This document shows, one piece after another, positions 45,773 to 55,837 of a stretch of 64,000 bases of DNA. The DNA comes from Rhizobiales bacterium 62-47 (GTDB lineage: Bacteria; Pseudomonadota; Alphaproteobacteria; Rhizobiales; Xanthobacteraceae): contig MKVX01000018.1 in the NCBI GenBank assembly GCA_001899255.1, positions 869,150 through 933,149 of the forward strand. Direction: 5' to 3'. Numbering within the stretch: position 1 is the first letter of the stretch; each line of letters opens with the position of its first letter. The notes beneath the pieces are model-generated. The model saw nothing but the letters and a program-made list of their open reading frames with translations, did not search any database and was not told the origin of the DNA. Position numbers and translations under genes: made by a program.

Positions 45773-47614
45773 CTACCTGATCACCGCCGGCCCTGCGCTT
45801 GGCACCGCGACATCGATTACACGCAGCTGCACGCGCTCGGACCCCTGCCATCGATCGACGGCCAGCGAGCCGGCGACATGCAGCAGTTGACCGCGATTTT
45901 CCTTCAAGGCTTGGCCCAATTTTTGGCCGACGGCACGAAACGCGATTCCGTTGACGATGGCTCCATCGCCGGATTTGAAGCGCACGCGCAAATGCGCATT
46001 AGCGACTTCATCGGCATAGACCAGTTGATGCGACGGCAACGCTATCACCGGTTCAGGGTTGGCGCTGCCGAACGGTCCGGCGCGGTTCAATGTCGCAACC
46101 AGTTCAGGCGTCACCGCCCGCGCACTGACGGCTCCGTCGACGAACAATTCGTGCGCGTGGCGCGATTGCGCGACATCGTTGGCCAGCGCCGCCTCCACGT
46201 AAGCGCGAAACTCCGCCAGACGTTCCTTGCGCAAGGTAATTCCCGCCGCCATGGCGTGCCCACCACCCTTGATCAAAATGCCATCGGCCACAGCCTGCCG
46301 TACCGCCTTGCCGAGATCGACGCCGGAAATCGAACGGCCCGAGCCCGTACCGATACCGCCCGGCTCCAGCGCAATGGCAAAGGCAGGGCGGGAGAATTTC
46401 TCTTTCAGGCGCGATGCGACCAAACCAACGACGCCCGGATGCCAGCCTTCCGATGCCGTGACGATCACCGCGCCTTTGTCTTCGAGACCGAGCGACGCCA
46501 GCGCTTCAGCCTCGGCCTGCGCTTCAGCCACTTGCTCGATGGCCCGACGTTCGGTGTTGAGGCGATCCAGTTCAGCGGCGATCCGCGCCGCTTCCGAAAC
46601 GTCGCCCTCCAATAACAAGCGCACGCCAAGGTCGGCGCGGCCGATGCGGCCTCCGGCATTGATGCGCGGCCCCAGCATGAAGCCGAGATGCCATGCTTCC
46701 GGCGGACCGTTCAATCGCGCCACATCCATCAACGCCGTATGTCCGACATGATCTCGGCGCCGTAGCGCGATCAGGCCCTTAGCCACGAAAGCCCGATTGA
46801 GTCCCGTCAGCGGCGCGACATCGGCCACCGTCCCCAACGCAACATGATGCAGCATGCCGAGCAGATCCGGCTCGGGCATTTCGCTGCTCCAGAATCCGCG
46901 TCTGCGCAATTCGCGATTCACCGCGACCAGTGTCACGAAAACAAGGCCGACCGCCGCAAGATGACCGAGCCCGGACAGATCGTCCGGACGATTGGGATTC
47001 ACTAGCGCATCGACTATCGGCAATTCATCGCCGCATTGATGATGATCGATGACGACAACCGACATGCCGAGTCGCTTCGCTTCGGCCAGCGCTTCGAGGC
47101 TGGTGGTGCCGCAATCGACGGTGACCAACAGCGTGGCGCCCTTGGAAGCCAGCGCCCGCACGGCATCGACGTTCGGCCCATAGCCTTCGAAGATGCGATC
47201 CGGAATATGAATCAGCGGATCGAGTCCGCAGTGCCGCAGATGCCAGGCGAGCAGCGCGGCGGACGTTGCACCGTCGACATCGTAGTCGCCGAAGATTGCC
47301 ACTTTCTCGCGCCGCGTGGCCGCATCGGCAATTCGCGTTGCGGCGACTTCCATCTGCGTGACGGTGTACGGGTCCGGCATCAGCTTGCGGATCGTTGGAT
47401 CGAGGAAATCCTCCACCGCGTCGTTATCGACCCCGCGCCCGGCCAGTACACGTGCCAGCATTTCGGGCAACTGATGGCGTTGCGCAATGGCAAGCGCTTG
47501 CGCCGAGCCACGCGGGTCCAGACGGTCGAGCCAGATGCGCCCTGTCGCCGATTGCGTCACGCCAAGAAACGCGGTGGGTGCTTCCACAGGCAACGCTGAT
47601 ACGGGAGGCGTCAT
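45773..47614 (-). CDS. recJ: Single-stranded-DNA-specific exonuclease RecJ
   Basis: 613 residues from the ATG at 47614; 47629 is another ATG and 47638 a TTG. DHH-family phosphoesterase: FGDYDVDG near residue 110, the DHH motif in VVVIDHHQCGDELP near 190, then DHHA1 with GGHAMAAG and a C-terminal OB region. RecJ degrades single-stranded DNA 5'-3' in recombination and mismatch repair. The gene is part of the long minus-strand run downstream of glpX. Confidence 0.95.
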   Translation of the reverse strand: MTPPVSALPVEAPTAFLGVTQSATGRIWLDRLDPRGSAQALAIAQRHQLPEMLARVLAGRGVDNDAVEDFLDPTIRKLMPDPYTVTQMEVAATRIADAATRREKVAIFGDYDVDGATSAALLAWHLRHCGLDPLIHIPDRIFEGYGPNVDAVRALASKGATLLVTVDCGTTSLEALAEAKRLGMSVVVIDHHQCGDELPIVDALVNPNRPDDLSGLGHLAAVGLVFVTLVAVNRELRRRGFWSSEMPEPDLLGMLHHVALGTVADVAPLTGLNRAFVAKGLIALRRRDHVGHTALMDVARLNGPPEAWHLGFMLGPRINAGGRIGRADLGVRLLLEGDVSEAARIAAELDRLNTERRAIEQVAEAQAEAEALASLGLEDKGAVIVTASEGWHPGVVGLVASRLKEKFSRPAFAIALEPGGIGTGSGRSISGVDLGKAVRQAVADGILIKGGGHAMAAGITLRKERLAEFRAYVEAALANDVAQSRHAHELFVDGAVSARAVTPELVATLNRAGPFGSANPEPVIALPSHQLVYADEVANAHLRVRFKSGDGAIVNGIAFRAVGQKLGQALKENRGQLLHVAGSLAVDRWQGSERVQLRVIDVAVPSAGPAVIR

Positions 47615-47674
47615 AATATTGGGGCCCATCGGTGGCAACTGCGCAGCGTCAATGCCGCACGTCCCAGACTGAGG

Positions 47675-48403
47675 TTAAGAGCCGAGCCGCGCCGCGAGAT
47701 CGTTGAAGTCGGTCGCGACAACGTCCCAATTGCCGTCGGCCTTGAAGTCCTTCTTCTGCAACGGGCCATACTCGGTAGGCCGTGGCACGAATGCCGTCTT
47801 CAATCCCAAATCCTGCGCGGCCTTGAGATCGTTATTGTGCGCGGCAACCATCATCACCTGCTCAGGCGCCAGACCAAGCAGGCGTGCCGCACCGAGATAG
47901 ACTTCGCGATCAGGCTTGTAATGCGCGAACAATTCCGCGCTCAAGACCAGATCCCAAGGCAACCCGGCCTGCTTAGCCATGTTGGTGAGCAGCGCGACGT
48001 TGCCATTCGACAACGTACCGATCACGAATTTTGTTTTCAGCCGCGTGAGACCGCTGACGCTGTCGGCCCATGGCTTGAGCCGATGCCACCCCAGCGTCAT
48101 GTAAGCGAGATCGTCGTCATTCAGGCCGGTGATGGCGAACTGCGTAACGAGCCTCTCCAGCGATTGACGGTGCAGGGTATCGAGCGCGAGATATCCACGC
48201 TCCGGATGCTTTCTCACCTCGTCCATCGACGGCATGTAAGCCGCGCGCCAGGCATCGACCAAGCCGGCCCAATCCGCCTCGATACCGCGCCCAGCACCCC
48301 ATTGCGTAAAATCGGCAATCAGGCTGCTGCGCCAATCGACCACCGTGCCGAAGACATCGAACACCAGGGCCTTGACGACGGGACTATCGGACGACGCGCT
48401 CAT
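47675..48403 (-). CDS. Haloacid dehalogenase type II
   Basis: 242 residues from the ATG at 48403; a GTG at 48418 is possible. HAD motif I is KALVFDVFGTVVDWR with nucleophile D16; the cap and motifs II-IV are present (GTLSNGNVALL, LVLSAELFAHYKPDREVYLGAA, MVAAHNNDLKAAQDLGLKTAFV). Type II dehalogenases hydrolyse short 2-haloacids, giving inverted hydroxyacids; many relatives are general phosphatases, so dehalogenase activity is presumptive. Confidence 0.9.
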   Translation of the reverse strand: MSASSDSPVVKALVFDVFGTVVDWRSSLIADFTQWGAGRGIEADWAGLVDAWRAAYMPSMDEVRKHPERGYLALDTLHRQSLERLVTQFAITGLNDDDLAYMTLGWHRLKPWADSVSGLTRLKTKFVIGTLSNGNVALLTNMAKQAGLPWDLVLSAELFAHYKPDREVYLGAARLLGLAPEQVMMVAAHNNDLKAAQDLGLKTAFVPRPTEYGPLQKKDFKADGNWDVVATDFNDLAARLGS

Positions 48404-48454
48404 ACTTGCCTCACACACGATGACACCGGCCGGCAGAGTTGGCGCCCGATGGGT

Positions 48455-48910
48455 TCAGAAAATCTTGCGATATTGGATGAAGCCAGGATGGTCTGCGACT
48501 TGATCGTACAGGATGCGGGCTTGGGCGTTGGTCTCGTGCGTCAGCCAATGCACGCGGCTGGCGCCGGCGGCCTTGGCGCGTTCATACACGGCTTCAATCA
48601 AGGCGCGCCCGAGACCCAGCCCGCGCGCGCTGTCGGCCACGAACAGGTCTTGCAGATAGCAATAGTTGCCGGGCGTCCACGTCGACCGATGGAACAGGTA
48701 GTGGACAATGCCCGTCAGCTTGCCATCAACATAGGCGCCGAGCACGAACATCGGCTCGGCGGAGTCGTGGAAGCGCGCCCAAGTAATGTCGCTCGTCTCG
48801 GCCGGAACGCTGGTTTTGTAGAACGTCAGGTAACCGGCCCAGAGCGGCGCCCAGGCGTCACGCTCATCTTTTCCAACGGGCTTGATGACGACCTTGGCGT
48901 TCGCGACCAT
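48455..48910 (-). CDS. GNAT-family N-acetyltransferase
   Basis: 151 residues from the ATG at 48910; a GTG at 48919 also exists. The acetyl-CoA loop is DLFVADSARGLGLGRALIEAVYERAKAAGA, a standard GNAT motif A, and HWLTHETNAQARILYDQVA matches motif B. It would acetylate an amine or peptide terminus; the substrate is unknown. It lies 9 nt past the glpX stop on the same strand. Confidence 0.9.
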   Translation of the reverse strand: MVANAKVVIKPVGKDERDAWAPLWAGYLTFYKTSVPAETSDITWARFHDSAEPMFVLGAYVDGKLTGIVHYLFHRSTWTPGNYCYLQDLFVADSARGLGLGRALIEAVYERAKAAGASRVHWLTHETNAQARILYDQVADHPGFIQYRKIF

Positions 48911-48919
48911 TTTCCTCAC

Positions 48920-49921
48920 TCAGTCGAGGTGGAATTTTTCCAGCTGGCGATGCTCGCCCTTGATGATGCGGACCGTGCCGGTCACCGAGCGCATCACCAC
49001 GGTTTCAGTCTCGATCACGCCATCCTTGCGGAACTTGACGCCGGACAGCAACGAACCGTCGGTGACACCGGTGGCGGCAAACAGGCAGTCGCCCTTGGCC
49101 ATGTCTTCGATACCGTAAATCATCTTCGGATCGGTGACGCCCATCTTGGCCGCACGCTCGCGCTTCTCTTCGGTATCGAGAATGAGCCGGCACTGCATCT
49201 GGCCGCCGATGCAACGCAGCGCTGCGGCTGCCAGCACGCCCTCCGGCGCACCACCGGTACCCATGTAAATATCAACACCGGTGTTTTCCGGATCGGCGGT
49301 GTGGATGACACCCGCGACGTCGCCGTCGGTAATCAGCCGCACGGCCGCGCCGGTGCTGCGAATGCCGGCAATGATGTCGGCGTGGCGCGGACGGTCGAGC
49401 ACCAGCGCGGTGATTGCGGAAGCCGGCACACCCTTGGCCTTGGCGAGACGGCGGATGTTTTCCGCCGGCGATGCGTCGAGCTCGATGACGTTCTTCGCAT
49501 AGCCCGGTCCGATGGCGATCTTCTGCATGTAGACGTCCGGCGCATGCAGCAGCGTACCGCCGTCAGCCATCGCCATGGTGGCAATTGCGCCCGGCATGCT
49601 CTTCGCACACAGCGTGGTGCCTTCCAGCGGATCGACGGCGATATCGACCTTCGGGCCGGCGTTGATGCCGACCTTTTCGCCAATGAACAGCATCGGCGCT
49701 TCGTCGCGCTCGCCCTCGCCGATGACGATAGTGCCCTCGATCGGCATCTTGTTGAGTTCGCGGCGCATGGCGTCGACCGCCGCCTGATCCGCGGCCTTCT
49801 CGTTACCGTGCCCGCGCAGCCGCGCGGCCGACACCGCCGCACGTTCCGTCACGCGCACGATTTCGAGCGTCAGAATGCGCTCCAGCAACTGTTGCGGCGG
49901 AACGGAAATATGTGACGACAT
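48920..49921 (-). CDS. glpX: Class II fructose-1,6-bisphosphatase
   Basis: 333 residues, the normal GlpX size. Lithium-sensitive phosphatase-fold motifs are present: IEGTIVIGEGERDEAPMLFIGEKVG, VDIAVDPLEGTTLCAK and TGGAPEGVLAAAALRCIGGQ. It removes the C1 phosphate from fructose-1,6-bisphosphate in gluconeogenesis; in autotrophic relatives it can also act on sedoheptulose-1,7-bisphosphate. It follows hom by about 100 nt on the same strand. Confidence 0.95.
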   Translation of the reverse strand: MSSHISVPPQQLLERILTLEIVRVTERAAVSAARLRGHGNEKAADQAAVDAMRRELNKMPIEGTIVIGEGERDEAPMLFIGEKVGINAGPKVDIAVDPLEGTTLCAKSMPGAIATMAMADGGTLLHAPDVYMQKIAIGPGYAKNVIELDASPAENIRRLAKAKGVPASAITALVLDRPRHADIIAGIRSTGAAVRLITDGDVAGVIHTADPENTGVDIYMGTGGAPEGVLAAAALRCIGGQMQCRLILDTEEKRERAAKMGVTDPKMIYGIEDMAKGDCLFAATGVTDGSLLSGVKFRKDGVIETETVVMRSVTGTVRIIKGEHRQLEKFHLD

Positions 49922-49946
49922 CGGTACTACTCCTTGATGGGTATCA

Positions 49947-49962
49947 CGAACCTAACGGTTCG
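49947..49962. repeat. Short hairpin between hom and glpX
   Basis: CGAACC, TAAC, GGTTCG: a 6-bp perfect stem in the 106-nt gap upstream of glpX. It has no T run in the direction of transcription, so a leader or processing role is possible but unproven. Confidence 0.35.
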
Positions 49963-50027
49963 CATTCAATTGACGAGACGCACAATTCGCAACGGACTTC
50001 GACCCAGCCTGCCCGCGCAACTGCGCA

Positions 50028-51350
50028 TTAGTTCTTTTCGATCCGGATCAACTGCGGACGTCCGGTAATCACTTTGTCGCGCTGCACAGCTTGCAGCGCA
50101 CCACGTACCGCATCTTCGCTGGTCGCGTAGGTAATCAGAATTACCGGCACCGGTGAAGACTTCCCGTTCGCGCGAACGGTATCAGACGATCCATCCGGAT
50201 GACGCTGCACAATAGATTCGATCGAAATCTTGCGTTCAGCCAGGCGGGTGGCAATCGTGGCCGCCGTACCGGTCAAATCGCGGGCCATCAGGCGGATGTA
50301 GTAGCCGCCCTCGTGCCGCTCCATCGGGGCCTTGCGCGTCACCCGCAACTTCGCCACCGGCCGTCCGAAAGGCTTGACGTGAATGCCTCGCGCCACATCG
50401 GCGATATCAGCAAGCACGGCCGACGCCGTCGCGGTGCCACCGGCGCCCGGTCCAACAAGCGTGATCGGCGAGAGGCCGACGCCATCGATGGTCACGGCAT
50501 TGGTAACGCCCATCACCTGCGCGATGGATGACGAGCGCGGCACCATGGTCGGGTGCACGCGTTGTTCAATGCCCGTCTTGGTCCGGACCGCAACACCTAG
50601 CAGCTTGACACGGTAGCCGAGCTCGGCGGCTGCACGCAGATCTTCCGGCGCAATCGAGGAAATGCCTTCGACATAGACGGCGCTTTGCGCCACCTTGGTG
50701 CCGAACGCGAGGCTGGCGAGGATCGCGAGCTTCTGAGCCGTATCATGCCCATCGACGTCGAATGACGGATTGGACTCAGCGTAACCCAGGCGCTGCGCAT
50801 CCTTCAGGCATTCGGCGAACGACAAGCCTTCCTGCTCCATCCGCGTCAAAATGTAATTGCAGGTGCCATTCAGGATGCCGTAAACGCGATCGATATCAGT
50901 ACCGGCAAGGCCCTCGCGCAATGTCTTGACGATCGGGATTGCTGCCCCAACCGCCGCCTCGTAGTTCAACGCGCCGCCGTGCTTTTCCGCGATCTTCGCC
51001 AGTCGCAGCCCATGCCGTGCTATCAAAGCCTTGTTGGCCGTAACGACCGACTTGCCTGATTTCAGCGCCGCTTCAATGGCTGAGAGCGCGGGATCGCCCG
51101 CTCCTCCCATCAGTTCGACAAAACAATCGACGCCGGGATCGCTGGCGATGGCGAGTGGGTTTCGCGCCCAATCGATACCGCGCAGATCGATGCCACGCTT
51201 CTTGGTTCTGGATCGTGCTGTCACCGCAACGACGCGCACGCCGCGACCGCAACGGACGGACCACGTACGGCTCTGCTGTTCGATGATGCGGACGACCTCG
51301 GCGCCAACGGTACCGAGGCCCGCGATCCCCACTCTGAGTGGTGCGACCAT
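50028..51350 (-). CDS. hom: Homoserine dehydrogenase
   Basis: 440 residues from the ATG at 51350. NAD-binding head LRVGIAGLGTVGAEVVRII, the catalytic segment GILNGTCNYILTRMEQEG and GYAESNPSFDVDGHDTAQKL, and a C-terminal ACT domain (~350-435) that normally senses threonine. It reduces aspartate semialdehyde to homoserine, feeding threonine and methionine. It starts 25 nt after the aminotransferase gene stop. The frame extended to 51548 overlaps that gene and is rejected. Confidence 0.96.
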   Translation of the reverse strand: MVAPLRVGIAGLGTVGAEVVRIIEQQSRTWSVRCGRGVRVVAVTARSRTKKRGIDLRGIDWARNPLAIASDPGVDCFVELMGGAGDPALSAIEAALKSGKSVVTANKALIARHGLRLAKIAEKHGGALNYEAAVGAAIPIVKTLREGLAGTDIDRVYGILNGTCNYILTRMEQEGLSFAECLKDAQRLGYAESNPSFDVDGHDTAQKLAILASLAFGTKVAQSAVYVEGISSIAPEDLRAAAELGYRVKLLGVAVRTKTGIEQRVHPTMVPRSSSIAQVMGVTNAVTIDGVGLSPITLVGPGAGGTATASAVLADIADVARGIHVKPFGRPVAKLRVTRKAPMERHEGGYYIRLMARDLTGTAATIATRLAERKISIESIVQRHPDGSSDTVRANGKSSPVPVILITYATSEDAVRGALQAVQRDKVITGRPQLIRIEKN

Positions 51351-51375
51351 CTTGAATAAGACCTGTCGGAGAAAA

Positions 51376-52593
51376 TTATCGCCGGGTGGCGAGTGGAACG
51401 ACGTTGTGCAATGTTTCGACGCCGCTTTCAAGGAAGCGCCGGATATTGCGGGCGGCTTGACGAATGCGCTGCTCGTTTTCGACCATGGCGATGCGAACGT
51501 AGCCTTCGCCATGCTCACCGAAACCAACGCCCGGCGAAACGACGACACCCGACTTCTCGACCATCAAGGTGGCAAACTGCATGCTGCCTATATCGCGGAA
51601 CGCGGCGGGCAGCGGCGCCCAGGCGAACATCGACGCGCTCGGCGGCGGCACATCCCAGCCCGCGCGGCCAAACGACTCGACAAGGATATCGCGCCGCTTT
51701 CGATAGGTTTCGCGCATCTCGCGGATGCAATCGTCCGGGCCATTCAGCGCCGCAGTCGCCGCCACCTGGATCGGGGTGAAGGCACCGTAGTCGAGATAGG
51801 ATTTGACCCGCGCCAGCGCAGCGATGATCCGCTCGTTGCCGACCGCAAAACCCATGCGCCAGCCGGCCATCGAGAACGTCTTCGACATTGACGTGAATTC
51901 GACGGTAACGTCGATCGCGCCCGGCACCTGCAGGACCGACGGCGGAGGATTGTCGTCGAAATACACTTCCGAATAGGCCAGATCGGAAAGGATGAAGATC
52001 TCGTGCCGCTTCGCGAACGCCACCAGATCCTTGTAGAAATCGAGGCTGGCCACGCAGGCCGTCGGGTTCGACGGATAGCAAACGATCAGCGCAATCGGCT
52101 TCGGGATCGAATGAACGATCGCCCGTTCGACGGCTTCGAAGAATTGCGGCGTCGGCTCCGACGGCACCGAGCGGATGACGCCGCCCGCCATCAGAAAACC
52201 GAATGCATGGATCGGGTAGCTGGGGTTCGGGCACAGCACCACGTCACCTGGCGCGGTGATCGCCTGGGCGACGTTGGCGAAGCCTTCCTTCGACCCCAGC
52301 GTGGCGACGATCTGGGTCTCGGGGTTGAGCTTGACGCCAAAGCGGCGTGCATAATAGCCCGCCTGAGCGCGGCGCAGCCCGTTGATGCCCTTTGATGCCG
52401 AATAGCGATCTGTCCGCGGCTTGCCGAGCGTCTCCTTGAGTTTCTCAATCACGTGCGGCGGCGTCGGCAGATCGGGATTTCCCATGCCCAGGTCGATGAT
52501 GTCGGCTCCGGCGTTCCGCGCGGCAGCCTTGGCTCGATTGATCTGCTCGAACACATAGGGCGGCAAACGGCGGATACGATAAAACTCTTCCAT
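51376..52593 (-). CDS. Class I/II PLP aminotransferase (AlaC / LL-DAP aminotransferase-like)
   Basis: 405 residues, fold type I. N-terminal IDLGMGNPDLPTPPHVIEKL, PLP lysine in TSMSKTFSMAGWRMGF, and the substrate-carboxylate arginine in the C-terminal GFGEHGEGYVRIAMVENEQR. Close relatives are annotated as LL-diaminopimelate aminotransferase, but alphaproteobacterial copies next to hom resemble AlaC (alanine aminotransferase). Position in front of hom fits amino-acid supply. Specificity is uncertain. Confidence 0.88.
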   Translation of the reverse strand: MEEFYRIRRLPPYVFEQINRAKAAARNAGADIIDLGMGNPDLPTPPHVIEKLKETLGKPRTDRYSASKGINGLRRAQAGYYARRFGVKLNPETQIVATLGSKEGFANVAQAITAPGDVVLCPNPSYPIHAFGFLMAGGVIRSVPSEPTPQFFEAVERAIVHSIPKPIALIVCYPSNPTACVASLDFYKDLVAFAKRHEIFILSDLAYSEVYFDDNPPPSVLQVPGAIDVTVEFTSMSKTFSMAGWRMGFAVGNERIIAALARVKSYLDYGAFTPIQVAATAALNGPDDCIREMRETYRKRRDILVESFGRAGWDVPPPSASMFAWAPLPAAFRDIGSMQFATLMVEKSGVVVSPGVGFGEHGEGYVRIAMVENEQRIRQAARNIRRFLESGVETLHNVVPLATRR

Positions 52594-52807
52594 GAGTTCA
52601 GACTCCGGGACGACAACGATGGGCGAACCAACCTCCTACACGCCCGACGATGGTCGAAACGTGAGAAAATTGTTGTTTTTCAACATCTTACATAGGATTC
52701 AACAACCGGCCGATGCAGCCTTTGGCAGCTTTTGTCTGGTCTGCAATTGAATCGCCTTCCTTCTAACACGGCGAACCCATTCTGCCAGCAAAAGACCAAG
52801 GCTTTTC

Positions 52808-53119
52808 TCAGTTTCTGGCCTGCCCCTGCTTGGGAGCGTCGGCAGCATTGGCATCCGCGGCGGCTTTCGACTGACGATCGCGCGCGGCGGCCAACTCGCT
52901 CTCGATCTTGGCCTGCTCGGCGGGGGCCAGCGCCGGCTGTTCGCGCGCGGCCGGCATGTCGTGAACCGCCGGAAATGCGCCGGGATCCTTGGGCCGCGCC
53001 GGTGCGCCTTCCGGGACACCGACCACCGGCAGGTCGGCAATCGGGACCGAACAGGACGCTAAGCCAAGCGACGCTGTAGCCAGTATGATCGCCAGCAAAA
53101 TCGTACCGCCGTAACGCAC
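52808..53119 (-). CDS. Small lipoprotein of unknown function
   Basis: 103 residues from a GTG at 53119. This start puts a proper lipoprotein signal at the N-terminus: VRYGGTILLAIILATASLGL then lipobox LASC with lipidated C23. An ATG at 53221 would place about 34 extra residues before the signal and is unlikely. The mature part is Pro/Ala-rich, with a helical Glu/Ala/Arg stretch (LAPAEQAKIESELAAARDRQ). The family is unknown. It is divergent from phaC. Confidence 0.65.
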   Translation of the reverse strand: MRYGGTILLAIILATASLGLASCSVPIADLPVVGVPEGAPARPKDPGAFPAVHDMPAAREQPALAPAEQAKIESELAAARDRQSKAAADANAADAPKQGQARN

Positions 53120-53388
53120 AGACCCCAACAACTCAGCAATCCTTTGCAGGAAATAGGTGGCCGCGGCAGGACGCCCCGCAACGCGTCTGCCGCATACGAG
53201 CAACAATATGCCGCCTAACAATTAAGCTCCCGAAAACAAGTGGGGCTTAAGACCTCAATATGACGGAACGAAGGTGCGTTCTCGCATTGCAATATACTGA
53301 AATCACCCGATGCAATCGAACTGTGCCATCATCCAGTTGCCCGATCACTAAGCTACCAGTTATCCGAAACGAGGGTTGAAGCGTCACC

Positions 53389-55194
53389 ATGAGCAACGAA
53401 GTCAAGGAAACGTCCGCTCCAAAGAAATTCGACCCCGAAGCCTTTTCGCTGAACCTCGCGCGGGCCATGGAAAACGGCGGCCGCGCTCTCGCCGCTTATC
53501 TGAAGCCTCGTCAAAACCTTGAGTTGCCAGATCGGCCACCGAGCGAAATGGCCGAAATCATCAAGACCTTCGGCATCGTCGCGGAATACTGGTTATCCGA
53601 TCAAACTCGCTCGGCCGAGTTGCAGATGAAACTCGGCAAAGCCTATCTCGAGTTATGGGGCTCAGCCATGCGCCGCATGGCGGGGGAAAACGATGCGGCG
53701 ACGATCTCGCCGGCACCGCGCGACAAGCGTTTCAGCGATCCGGAATGGAAAGCGAACCAGTTCTTCGACTTCGTCATGCAAGCTTATTTGCTGACGACGA
53801 AGTGGGCTTACGATCTCGTACGTGAAGCGGAAAGCCTCGATCCGCACGTTCGCAAGAAGGCGGAGTTCTACGTCCAGCAAATCACCAACGCGCTGGCGCC
53901 GTCGAATTTTGTCCTCACCAATCCGGAAGTATTGCGTCAAACCGTCTCGTCGAATGCCGACAATCTCGCCATCGGCATGAAGATGCTCGCGGAAGATATC
54001 GAAGCCGGCAACGGACAACTTCGCATTCGCCAGTCGGACTCCTCAAATCTGCGTGTCGGCGAGGAACTGGCGGTGACGCCTGGCAAGGTCATCTTCCAGA
54101 ACGACATCATGCAGCTTATTCAGTATAATCCGGCGACACCAAACGTGCTGCGTACGCCGTTGTTGATCGTACCGCCGTGGATCAACAAGTTTTACATTCT
54201 CGATCTTCGCCCGGAAAAATCCTTCATCAAGTGGTGTGTCGATCACGGCGTCACGGTTTTCGTGATTTCGTGGGTGAATCCCGACAAGCGGCTGAGTCAA
54301 AAATCCTTCGAAGATTACATGAAGGAAGGTCCGCTCACGGCAATGGACGTCATCGAGCAGGCAACCGGCGAGATGAAGGTCCATACCATGGGCTATTGCG
54401 TCGGCGGCACCCTTCTCGCCACGACGTTGGCATGGCTCGCCGAAAAGCGCCGAGTCCGTGTGACCTCGGCAACGTTCCTCGCCGCGCAGGTGGATTTCAC
54501 CCATGCGGGCGATCTCATGGTGTTCGTCGACGAAGATCAGATTTCCGCACTCGAGCGAACCATGAACAACGAGGGTGTGCTCGAAGGCGGCAAGATGGCG
54601 ATGGCTTTCAATATGCTGCGGTCGAACGATCTGATCTGGCCATACGTCGTCAACAACTATCTCAAAGGAAAGCCGCCCGCCGCGTTTGACTTGCTGCACT
54701 GGAATTCCGACGCCACCCGCATGCCGGCGGCGAACCATTCCTACTATTTGCGCAACTGCTATCTCGACAACAAACTGTCGAGCGGCACCATGGTGATCGA
54801 CAACACGCGGCTCGATCTCGCCAAGGTCAAGGTGCCGATCTACAATCTTGCGACGCGCGAAGATCATATCGCCCCGGCGGAGTCGGTCCTGTATGGCTCG
54901 CAGTTCTTCGGCGGCCCGGTCAAATACGTTCTATCCGGCTCGGGTCATATCGCCGGCGTGGTTAACCCGCCTGCTTCCGGCAAATACCAGTATTGGACCA
55001 ATGGTACACCGGGCGCGACCAGCGTTGCGGATTGGCTGAAAGGTGCCGAGGAGCATAAGGGGTCGTGGTGGCCGGATTGGCATGACTGGCTGAGAAGCAT
55101 CGACGCGGAGGAAGTACCCGCTCGCCATCCCGGCACCGGCGCGCTGCCCGCAATCGAGGATGCACCCGGAAGCTACGTCCGGGTCCGCGCCTAG
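53389..55194 (+). CDS. phaC: Class I poly(3-hydroxyalkanoate) synthase
   Basis: 601 residues, normal for class I. PhaC N-terminal domain (~80-250) and an alpha/beta hydrolase core with the lipase-like box GYCVGG carrying the catalytic cysteine C337; the catalytic Asp and His are expected near DHIAPAES (late) and SGHIAGV. It polymerises hydroxyacyl-CoA into storage polyester granules. No phaA, phaB, phasin or phaR gene is in the window. Confidence 0.96.
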   Translation: MSNEVKETSAPKKFDPEAFSLNLARAMENGGRALAAYLKPRQNLELPDRPPSEMAEIIKTFGIVAEYWLSDQTRSAELQMKLGKAYLELWGSAMRRMAGENDAATISPAPRDKRFSDPEWKANQFFDFVMQAYLLTTKWAYDLVREAESLDPHVRKKAEFYVQQITNALAPSNFVLTNPEVLRQTVSSNADNLAIGMKMLAEDIEAGNGQLRIRQSDSSNLRVGEELAVTPGKVIFQNDIMQLIQYNPATPNVLRTPLLIVPPWINKFYILDLRPEKSFIKWCVDHGVTVFVISWVNPDKRLSQKSFEDYMKEGPLTAMDVIEQATGEMKVHTMGYCVGGTLLATTLAWLAEKRRVRVTSATFLAAQVDFTHAGDLMVFVDEDQISALERTMNNEGVLEGGKMAMAFNMLRSNDLIWPYVVNNYLKGKPPAAFDLLHWNSDATRMPAANHSYYLRNCYLDNKLSSGTMVIDNTRLDLAKVKVPIYNLATREDHIAPAESVLYGSQFFGGPVKYVLSGSGHIAGVVNPPASGKYQYWTNGTPGATSVADWLKGAEEHKGSWWPDWHDWLRSIDAEEVPARHPGTGALPAIEDAPGSYVRVRA

Positions 55195-55379
55195 TCCGAG
55201 TCGCGCTGCCGAGCCGCCGTCAATCGCGCCCCTCACCGACCCGACAATATCAGGGCGGTGGCGCACGGCCGTGCATGACCTTCCTGGCGACGTTGGCGAG
55301 ACCACAACAACCGTCTATGATTTCCGCGATTGGTGCTCCGAACATCGCCGTCAGGCGCGATAGTGAAAGGAATTCATCG

Positions 55380-55778
55380 ATGACACGGGAATTGTTCTGG
55401 CTCACGCTCACGGTAATTCTGACCGGCCTGATGTGGGTGCCCTATATCCTGAACCGTTGTCAGGTCCGCGGTCTAGGCGGCGCGATGGCCAATCCGTCGC
55501 GCAACGACAAGCCGCAAGCCGAATGGGCCAACCGCCTGATGTTCGCGCATGACAACGCGGTCGAAAACCTCGTCGTGTTCGCACCGCTGGTTTTGATCCT
55601 CAACGCGATCGACTACTCAAGCAAATGGACCGTTCTGGCCTGCGTCGTCTATTTCTGGGCCCGTGTCGCACACCTGATCGTTTACACGCTCGGCGTGCCG
55701 GTACTCCGCACCCTCGCCTTCACCGTCGGCTTCCTGGCGCAGGCCGTGCTGGCGCTGGCGGTCTTCAAGGTCTTCTGA
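55380..55778 (+). CDS. MAPEG family membrane protein
   Basis: 132 residues from the ATG at 55380, with a GAAAGGAA ribosome site. Four hydrophobic helices and the MAPEG-type segment NRLMFAHDNAVENLVVFAPLVLIL followed by VYFWARVAHLIVYTLGVPVLRTLAFTVG. Eukaryotic relatives are glutathione transferases/peroxidases acting in membranes; the activity of bacterial members is largely unknown. It ends 13 nt before a strong hairpin shared with the convergent argC. Confidence 0.88.
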   Translation: MTRELFWLTLTVILTGLMWVPYILNRCQVRGLGGAMANPSRNDKPQAEWANRLMFAHDNAVENLVVFAPLVLILNAIDYSSKWTVLACVVYFWARVAHLIVYTLGVPVLRTLAFTVGFLAQAVLALAVFKVF

Positions 55779-55790
55779 ATGAAGACACGG

Positions 55791-55828
55791 CATATCGCCG
55801 TTCCCGATGCGATGGGAGCGGCGATATG
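55791..55828. terminator. Long hairpin between convergent MAPEG and argC genes
   Basis: CATATCGCCG (55791-55800) pairs with CGGCGATATG (55819-55828); inside, a T-G pair and TCCC/GGGA extend it to a 15-bp stem with an 8-nt loop. It sits exactly in the 59-nt gap between two convergent stops. There is no T run on either side, so it may be a bidirectional roadblock or mRNA 3'-end stabiliser. Confidence 0.65.
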
Positions 55829-55837
55829 GATCTGCAG

